64,000 nucleotides of DNA from Urophycis tenuis (lineage: Eukaryota > Chordata > Actinopteri > Gadiformes > Phycidae). Of this stretch, positions 57,400 to 64,000 are shown in pieces. The stretch spans positions 12,085,384 to 12,149,383 of the forward strand of contig JAXIVH010000008.1 of NCBI GenBank assembly GCA_036785325.1, given 5' to 3'. Numbering within the stretch: the first letter of the stretch is position 1; each line of letters starts with the position of its first letter. The position numbers and the translations under genes are program-made. Below the pieces are notes generated by a model. That model saw only the letters and a program-made list of their open reading frames with translations, did no database searches and was not told the DNA's origin.

Positions 57400-58010
57400 T
57401 ACAGATGAGGCACATGGCTCAGGTGGCACGGACGGCGCGTCCGCACTTCCGTGGCCAACATATTTTGTTAACATGTTAACATGGCACACTCTGGACTTTT
57501 TCCTTCTATCTTGCATCTTGATCACATAGTCTGTCACTCAACTTCCGCTCCACCTCATGAGGACCACAAAACTTGGCCTGAAGACGAGAACCAACAACAG
57601 TCACCTGGGTGAAAGTTGCGAATGAGTGCGTTTTTATCGTACCCTTTCTTCATTTTAGACTGTGCAGCGGAGAGGGAACTATGTGCCAGCTCACATGCAG
57701 TGTGTAACCTCTCCCTGAATGAACTCACAAAGTCTAGGATATTGTGCGAGGGACCGGGCCGGTCTGCAAGCCACCTCTCTCGCAGAAGCCGCAGCGGACC
57801 ATGCACAGTGTACCCAAAAACTAATTTAGCTGGACTGAAACCAAGAGACTCCTGCATGGTTTCCATGGTTTTCACCACCACTTGTACTGTCCCAGACACC
57901 AAAGTGGAGGAAAGATAAACGGTGTGACGCGGCGCACGGATCACGCTCGATTTAATTCCCCACAACAGCAAATCGGAGCCACAGTACGACTGATCCGAAA
58001 AAGGCAACAT
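57400..58010 (-). pseudogene. Gypsy integrase C-terminal half (upstream of RT)
   Basis: It reads ESLGFSPAKLVFGYTVHGPL, then LRERWLADRPG, DFVSSFRERLHTACELAHSS and KMKKGYDKNALIRNFHPGD. After a frame change it reads FCGPHEVERKLSD, the GPY/F-like module that ends Gypsy integrases. The HHCC finger and first catalytic Asp are missing. Confidence 0.85.
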
Positions 58011-58294
58011 GCCACGACGAGCCAGAGAATGTTTGGCCCCAGTATCCCTCAGGATAGTGATCGGAACCCTGGCGCCTCATTTCCAGGCCATTTGTGTCGT
58101 AAATGGCCTAAAAGAGTTATCAACCGCTGTCAGATTTCCCTGCTGGCTTATAGTAGGCTCTGAATGTATCAGATGCTCAATTTTCACCAGTAGAGATATT
58201 ATGCTGGGAGCTTTTAGGAGACCGAGGCTTATTCTTCACGACAGAACGTGGGCGTTTCCAGCACAGGTGACAGAAATGCGCTCAGGGACCCAGG

Positions 58295-58402
58295 GACCAC
58301 AGGTGCAAATTAGCTGTTTAGCTAACCCTGGTATAGAACCTGCTCTATTCTATACATGGTCCCTGTTAACAAAAACCAATAAACTAAACTAAACTAAACT
58401 AA
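58295..58402 (+). mobile_element. Small retroelement tail in the Gypsy
   Basis: Ends TTAACAAAAACCAATAAACT followed by AAACT repeats up to about 58402. A microsatellite-like tail of this sort is typical of LINE or SINE 3' ends. Extent is uncertain. Confidence 0.35.
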
Positions 58403-59287
58403 GCTGTGTGAGTCAGCGGCGCAAAATCCTTCGTCTTGATGGCATGACACCACTTATCAAAAAGCACGCCTTTTTCACGCACAAACTCAACATATGTCTG
58501 GCTGAAACTTTTCACACATTTTGTATATTTTTGTCTGTAGGCCTTGGGTACTAACTCATAGGCAGGTAATACACTAGCTTTAACAATGTCGCAATTTAAG
58601 CTCTGTTCAACAGTGAGGGCAGCACACACCTCCTGAGCTTTACCTACCATCTTACACTGGAGCAACAGAGTCCAAACATCCTTTGGCCAGTTAAACGTGG
58701 CTGCAATGTGCTCAAAAGCGCTAAAGTAGGAGTCCACCTCAAACTCTCTGAAAGGAGGCACTAGTGCAATGAGCCTACTCACGTCTAGACTCTGTTGGAG
58801 AGAGTGCGGGTCTTGCGGGGTGACAGGGGGACGGGAATCGACATTAGGCTGGCGTTCCAGCTCTAACACCTTCACCCTCAGGTGCATAGCCTCCACCCAC
58901 AGGTGCATAGCCTCCACCCGCAGGTGCATAGCCTCCATGTCCAACTGCCTATTCCTCATCTTCAACTCCCTAATGCGGAGTGTCAGTCAGAGCTCTTCCG
59001 CTGACAAACCCGGCGTAAGGGGAGGATCTGAGCGAACGGACTTGACAGGCGGCAGGCTTCCGAATCTCCACGTCACCTTTCCCCGCAGATTCTGCAATAG
59101 CCGAATCAGATAACACTTCCCTCTGCGACAACTTCTCCACCAGGAGCTGCCTCAGCTCCTCCCTTTTAATGCTGGGAGGCACTTACACATTGTACACATT
59201 CGAAATGAGCATCAAATCCACCTTCCTGCATTTGTTAAGTTGCGCCACCATAGGCTGACTAACAAAACCATCTAAATCAAATTCCAT
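58399..59287 (-). pseudogene. Gypsy gag with SCAN-like region (frameshifted)
   Basis: It begins MEFDLDGFVSQPMVAQL (59287), shifts frame near 59183 to REELRQLLVEKLSQREVLSD, and shifts again near 58970. The last part has LQQSLDVSRLIALVPPFREF, then VDSYFSAFEHIAATFNWPKD, then VLPAYELVPKAYRQKY, the capsid pattern typical of these fish Gypsy elements, which relates to SCAN domains. Three 21-bp repeats at 58877-58939 encode MHLRVEA-type heptads, a short coiled coil. Confidence 0.8.
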
Positions 59288-59401
59288 TGTGCCACTTAAT
59301 GAAACAGTGTGCCAGAAATACGCAAACATAAATATGCAACAATACAAACAAACAACGAAACAAACCAAATTAAATCTGGCGCGAAAGACACAGGGAAAAA
59401 T

Positions 59402-59419
59402 ATCCCGGATGAGCCCCCA
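59402..59419 (-). promoter_or_regulatory. Gypsy primer-binding site, proline-tRNA type
   Basis: The minus strand reads TGGGGGCTCATCCGGGAT four bases after the LTR end. From general knowledge this differs at one base from the proline-tRNA primer site used by murine gammaretroviruses. Confidence 0.75.
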
Positions 59420-59423
59420 ATTA

Positions 59424-59478
59424 TGTTACGCCCCAACATAGGGAATACCAAAACATAACATAGCGATCTCTCTCTCTT
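59424..59478 (-). repeat. Truncated Gypsy 5' LTR
   Basis: TGTTACGCCCCAACATAGGG and AATACCAAAACATAACATAG match the corresponding end of the 3' LTR; the rest of the LTR is deleted, so no TSD can be read on this side. Confidence 0.8.
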
Positions 59479-60530
59479 CGAAACAAACGAACAAAAAAAT
59501 GTAGATTTGGCTGCTGACACTGTGGAGGTCTGAGATGAGGTAAAGGTAGTGGGAGAGATCATCAGCACAGCCTGATTTCTTCCATTTCCTCTCAGCTGTC
59601 CGTAGCTCTGTTCTATGAGCCCGCAGAGATTCGGACAGCTAAGGAGGAGGAACGGAAGATGGGGCTGGTCTGGATGAGAGGGGACAGAGGGAGTCCAAAG
59701 AGGAGGAAAGGGAAGACAGCAGTGTAGAGGAGGCTTCCTCAGTGGAGAGTAGTGAGAATTGTTCTAGGGGGGTAGTGATGGAGAACAGCAGAGGAGAGAG
59801 TGGAGGGGGAGAGGGCTTTCAGGTTACTGCGGGTGGTGACAGTGTGGGGGGGTAGGAGGAACAGGAGGGGGACTTCAAGGGGAGAGAGAAAGTGACAAAG
59901 TGATGGTCAGATACAGGGAGCGGGGTAACTGAGAGTGCGCAGGACCTTGTGAAGACAAGGTCAAGTTGGTTCCCGGCTCTGTGGGTAGGAGGAGAAGGAG
60001 AGAGTGTTAGGTCAAATGAGGTTAAAAAAAAAGGTTGTAAAGTTAGATGATTGCAACTTCTCTGGTTGGATGTTGAAGCTGCCCAGGACAACTAGCAGAG
60101 TACCGTCTTCAGGAAAGCAGCTGAGTAGGGCATCCATCTCATAGAAGAGGTCATGGAAGGGACCCGGAGGACGGTAGATTACTGAAATGTAGAGCATGAT
60201 AGGAATGGTGATAGCAACAGCGTGGAGTTTAAACGCTGATTTGGTCAGGTGTTCCAAGGGGAGCACCCAGTAGGACCACTTGGGTGAGATGAGGAGTCCA
60301 GTCCCCCCTCCTCGCCTTGAGGGTCTTGTGGTGTGTGAGAAGGAGTAGGCGGTAGAGAGGGCAGCCAGAGTGTCTGTGTTGTCTGGGGTGATCCAGGTTT
60401 CTGTTAGGGCCAGGAAGTGGAGGGTCTGGAGGCAGGCATAGGCCGAGATGGAGTCTGCCTTCCTGACCGCCGATTGGCATTTCCAGAGTCCACCCATCAC
60501 TTCAAGGTCAGTGCAGACAGGGAGAGATCA

Positions 60531-63228
60531 GTAGAGCAGATTGGAAGGGGTGCACCGTCCAGCATTGGGTTGTGGATGGCATCTGTGTCGGGTAGATGTC
60601 CTGACTGGGATAGAGGTTACACACATGGCTATAATACACAATGCAATACACAAGGATTAGGGTTAGCAGAGAGCTAGAGGGCTTCCTCGAGGGATTCCCG
60701 CAGAACGACTCCGTTAGTCTTAGTTTGCCGGTCCTGATGCTAACAACCCTAGGACTTATCTGTACAGATGCTAATCGTGCTGTCTTAGCCCTGCCCAGCA
60801 ATCAAGGTTATTGTCTACACCTGAGAGGCCGAAACTTATGCATCGGTTATGGTTCCCCGTAGTGATCACGCAATGGCCACGCAGTTGCTGGGACGCAGTC
60901 ATGAGACCGTGATGGTTCTGCATGGTGTTTATGTGTCGAAGTGCAATTCAATGCCACACCGGTAGAGGGCACTATGTTTTTTATGGTCCTTGTAATTTCT
61001 TGCAGACACCTCGTACAGGTTCGTGTGCTTGCAAACTTCCTCCGCCAGACGCTCTTCCAGGTTGTTCATTCTCAAAAACTCAAAACTCTTGCAACTCTCT
61101 CAAACAACCACCTCAAACTGACTCGAAGACTTTTAAAAATGGCGGTGTTTATGTTTATTATATATTCAATTTATATAGTGCATTTCTAGAACCCAATGTG
61201 CTGGAACAACATCACTGTTCTGTTTAAAGCAACAACATAAAAACTACATAAACCAATGGTGCCCAAAACCTGCTCCCTAATTCACTGTCAGGGTATCAGG
61301 TTTTGGGCACCAATGTTTAATGTAGTAGTAGTTCCTCCTAAACAGGCTCCTAAATGACTAAAAGTTAAAGCGTACAAAAGAAGCAAAGGCACAGGAGAAA
61401 AGAGGGGTAAACAGAGGATTTAAAATTTATTTCCATCAAAGTCATCATCAACTCAGGGATACAGAGCTTACAAATGTGAGAAAGGGCCGAGAGGGGAGCC
61501 AGCGGCTGTGGGGAACAGTACAGCGATCACAATGCACACAAGGGTGAAGGTGCGAAGGCGAAAATTAACAGACACAAAGAAGTCACTACACAGGGGGGGG
61601 CGATGCGTCAGGGTACGGGGTGGGGGGGGGGGGGGAAAGAGAGAAAGCACTGCGTTACCGTAGTAACATTAGTTGATTTGCCATTTACACGTAAGATAAC
61701 TAATGGCATGAATAATCTACTCATAAATAAACATCTGGAACCTTTCTGATAAAAGCTGGTGTTAGACCTCTATGTATTTGTCTGAGAAAATATAATTACA
61801 ATTTCACTGGAGCATTTATTATTTTATTTGTTTTTATCCAGGAATACACGTCTAAAATATAAATTTCCAAAGGTTGCACAAACTCAAGACGGAGACCCTG
61901 TGGGTTGTCTAGACCAGACTAAGGGTTCATTAAAAAGTGTATTTTTGAAAACCTGTGAATAAAAGAGCTTTGTGGGGAACATCACTGCACAGACAAGTCT
62001 GTGATTGGTGGGAAACCCATGTAAAAACCCACCTCATAGGACATTATACCTGACCTATGAAGACCGTTCTTCCATCCTTCACACTCACCTAGTCTACTCA
62101 AACCCTTCATTAGATTTACAAAGCAGCCTCAGGTTGGTCATGGATAGCTACCTGGATTGGGGGTGAGGGTGGGGGGTGTCATGTGACTTGACAGTTAGTC
62201 AAAGACAACACAGTCGTACTTGGACGTTTAGAGCTCAGGAGCACACCAGGGAATCACAGTATCCACAGCCCATTGGGTATTGCTCAATTTATTCTGTGGC
62301 AGATGACAGAGATCTCTGCAGCTCTTTTTTGGAGGAGGAAGGGCCAGGTGGCCATTAGAGTAGAACGGTAGTAGTCTTTATTAGTCGTTATTACCATCGT
62401 CATCAAGTATAGCTTGAAATATAGAGGTAAAGATAGACACACAGACAAAGAGAGAGAGAGACAGAGAGAGAATAAACATAAAATTAACATAAGTATTGAA
62501 TCCATCAATAAATGTATACATAAAAAAAGTAAAAAAAGCCTCTATATTTTTACAACATAAATAAAGCAGGATGAAACTGCTAAACGATCAAAAATAAATG
62601 TGTCTGTGCTTTCATGTAGATCACATGGAGCATACCTCAGAAATTCTTTTTTTTACAACTTAACTTCTGACATGTATATGGCATTATAGTGAATACAACA
62701 CGTGAATAACAACAATAATAGCAATCATCATCATCATAATCAGAAATAAATTGAAAATAATAATACACTCAAAACGAAAATGAAATAAAAAACACATTGG
62801 TTTTGCTGAAAGACGTATGTCAATGCCGTAATAAGCCTGCTGCTCCACACAGATCAGCTACACATCCAATGTAATGAAAGACAACTCATCCTAACAATAT
62901 ACGGCAGGATGGCGCCAATTATACAGTATGGGTAAAAAGCTGAACATACAGTAGGCCTCTGATATAAAACTCTACTGAGAGCAAAGAGTGCCAGGCCAAC
63001 ACGCAGAGAGATAAAGTTGGCACAGGAGAAGAGGTTTAAGACCTTTACTTGTTGTATGGCAACACCTTTGAATGCATCCTGATCCACCAGAGTGCTTTTT
63101 GAATTTAAAATCAACAGCAAAATGTCAATATGCATGCTGTTTTGGCTACTTCTACAAAGGTCTCTATTTACACAATCTTACAGCTATGTGGTTCTGTCCT
63201 GAGCATGAAGCTGGCAAAGAAACGCAAT
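60531..63228. other. No gene recognised
   Basis: 60531-60800 may still be L2 5' UTR. A hairpin is present at 61258-61311, a poly-G run at 61621-61635, and an AT-rich stretch at 61700-63000. A short minus-strand frame at 61650-61468 with a hydrophobic stretch (FTLVCIVIAVLFPTAAG) has no supporting splice sites or start context. Confidence 0.4.
61258..61311. repeat. Perfect 15-bp stem hairpin
   Basis: GGTGCCCAAAACCTG (61258-61272) and CAGGTTTTGGGCACC (61297-61311) are exact reverse complements with a 24-bp loop. Confidence 0.9.
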
Positions 63229-63241
63229 GTGTGTGTGTGCA

Positions 63242-63304
<63 letters not shown>

Positions 63305-63315
63305 GCGTGTGTGTG
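63229..63315. repeat. (GT)n microsatellite
   Basis: A long GT run. The Cys/Val-rich and Thr/His-rich frames across it are artefacts. Confidence 0.95.
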
Positions 63316-63967
63316 CACGCATTTGTATGCTTGTGTTGGTGTGTGTGTGTGTCCATGTGTGTGCAAGCAGGACATCTACACGAACAGAAACTGTATTGTA
63401 TATTATGGCACATTCAATATTCAAAAGCAAAGCAAAGCTGTAAAGTACAAATTCAACAGAACAAATACCGCGATAGCAAGACTGAGAACAACTGAAGAGA
63501 TTCTGCCGTTGACTCATTAAAAAGGAATCAAAGTTGTTCTACTTCACACAGTTACGTCTCCCAGTAAGGAGCACCAAAGCGTGCACCAAAGCAATTGTAA
63601 TGCCCCTAACACATGATATCTCTAGATGTACCACCACCACGGCATCGCAGAAGTCAAGACGAAAAAACAAACAAAACCACGACAGGCCCTCGCTGGGGCA
63701 GGACTATTGTCAGAAAGCGACAAACGTGTCGGAAATAAAGGAGAGCAAACACAAAACGCATCACTCAGGAGAGAGAGAGAGAGCTAAGACGGCTTCCGGG
63801 GAATTGAGCTAACCCTGCGGGAGAGAGAGGGTGAGAGGAGGGTTGAGAGGAGGTGGGGGAGCAGAGTCTGAATGACCATGCTTGCAGCTAATTTACAGTG
63901 TGCAGGAGGTAAGTAAGAGGGGGAGGTTGGCCAGGCTAGGCCTGAGCCTAGCGTGGTCAAGGTTAGG

Positions 63968-63969
<2 letters not shown>
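63316..63969. other. No gene recognised
   Basis: Mixed sequence becoming GA-rich toward the end; short frames only. Confidence 0.4.

Positions 63970-64000
<31 letters not shown>
63970..64000. repeat. (GA)n microsatellite, runs off the window
   Basis: A pure AG/GA run to the last base. Confidence 0.95.

Larger units (their letters stand above)
50448..59478 (-). mobile_element. Gmr1-like Gypsy retrotransposon (integrase before RT), inserted in L2, containing an L1
   Basis: On the minus strand the order is 5' LTR remnant (59478-59424), primer-binding site, gag, integrase, RT, RNase H end, polypurine tract and 3' LTR (51107-50448). Integrase upstream of RT and an RNase H end directly followed by the 3' LTR mean this is not a rearranged standard Gypsy. 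This order is the hallmark of Gmr1-type elements first described from Atlantic cod. It is split by an L1 at 51199-56459. Frameshifts throughout make it inactive. Confidence 0.85.
48665..60530 (-). mobile_element. L2-type LINE, nearly full length, split by a 9-kb Gypsy insertion
   Basis: The 3' end is at 48665-48760 (TTTATCCAAAGCGACTTAC). The C-terminus (about 49584-49330) has WWNKLPANVRTAEALP. The RT N-terminal part is at 50447-49812, with CPLDPIPSSLLQANSTDILA. The APE endonuclease is at 60500-59479, with LALTETWITPDNTDTLAAL, RRGGGTGLLISPKW and SDHHFVTFSLPL. The usual GDFN motif reads GSFN here, so a catalytic-site Asp is lost. The central RT with the catalytic pair is missing between 49812 and 49590. 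A SINE sits in its 3' UTR. Inactive. Confidence 0.85.

Noticed and set aside
61468..61650. Small secreted or membrane protein on the minus strand
   Set aside because: One hydrophobic stretch only, a start inside a poly-C run, and no splice or family support.
63072..63520. Cys/Val-rich and Thr/His-rich frames
   Set aside because: They are translations of the GT/CA microsatellite.

Overview
The window is nuclear DNA of a ray-finned (teleost) fish. Evidence for this is one spliced vertebrate-type gene, canonical GT/AG introns, abundant CA, AT and GTAT microsatellites, and repeat families typical of teleosts: L2, Rex1 and Rex3 LINEs, an L1-group LINE, Gmr1-type Gypsy, hAT and Tc1 DNA transposons, and tRNA-derived SINEs. 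There are no bacterial-type operons, CRISPR arrays or rRNA genes.

The only complete host gene I can assemble is on the minus strand at 27799-38597. It is a 14-exon SLC6 Na+/Cl- coupled transporter (GABA/betaine/taurine-type subgroup, 628 aa) with an open frame and consistent splice phases throughout. Its fifth intron (30717-35514) is swollen by Rex1-type LINE fragments, a decayed hAT, and a LINE tail carrying another insertion. A single 66-codon kinase-like exon (47114-47311, minus) has canonical splice sites but no visible partner exons.

Layout: 280-2460 is a degenerate satellite-like repeat broken by a hAT (582-1721) that keeps part of a TTF-type zinc finger. 4905-10453 is a 394-bp tandem repeat plus two long palindromes; its first unit is split by a complete hAT transposon (5185-9599) with matching ends, a perfect 8-bp target duplication and an uninterrupted four-exon transposase. 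12349-19640 is a pile of nested LINE and Gypsy remnants. 20291-23665 is a complete-looking Rex3 (RTE) LINE with a 1000+ codon uninterrupted frame and 14-bp target duplication. 25169-26450 is a small two-LTR element with a 5-bp target duplication and an internal frame I do not recognise. 38598-48660 is mostly old repeats, with a solo LTR inside a Rex1 fragment. 48665-60530 is a three-level nest on one strand: L2 contains a Gmr1-like Gypsy, which contains a nearly full-length L1. 60530-64000 has simple repeats and one clean hairpin but no recognised gene.

The elements do not form a pathway; what links them is insertion history. Target duplications and interrupted hosts give relative ages: L2 before Gypsy before L1; satellite before hAT; Rex1 before solo LTR. 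I found no clearly new defence or metabolic system. The most unusual items are the apparently intact hAT, the intact Rex3, the short LTR element with its own frame, the integrase-before-RT Gypsy, the palindrome pair and the orphan kinase exon.
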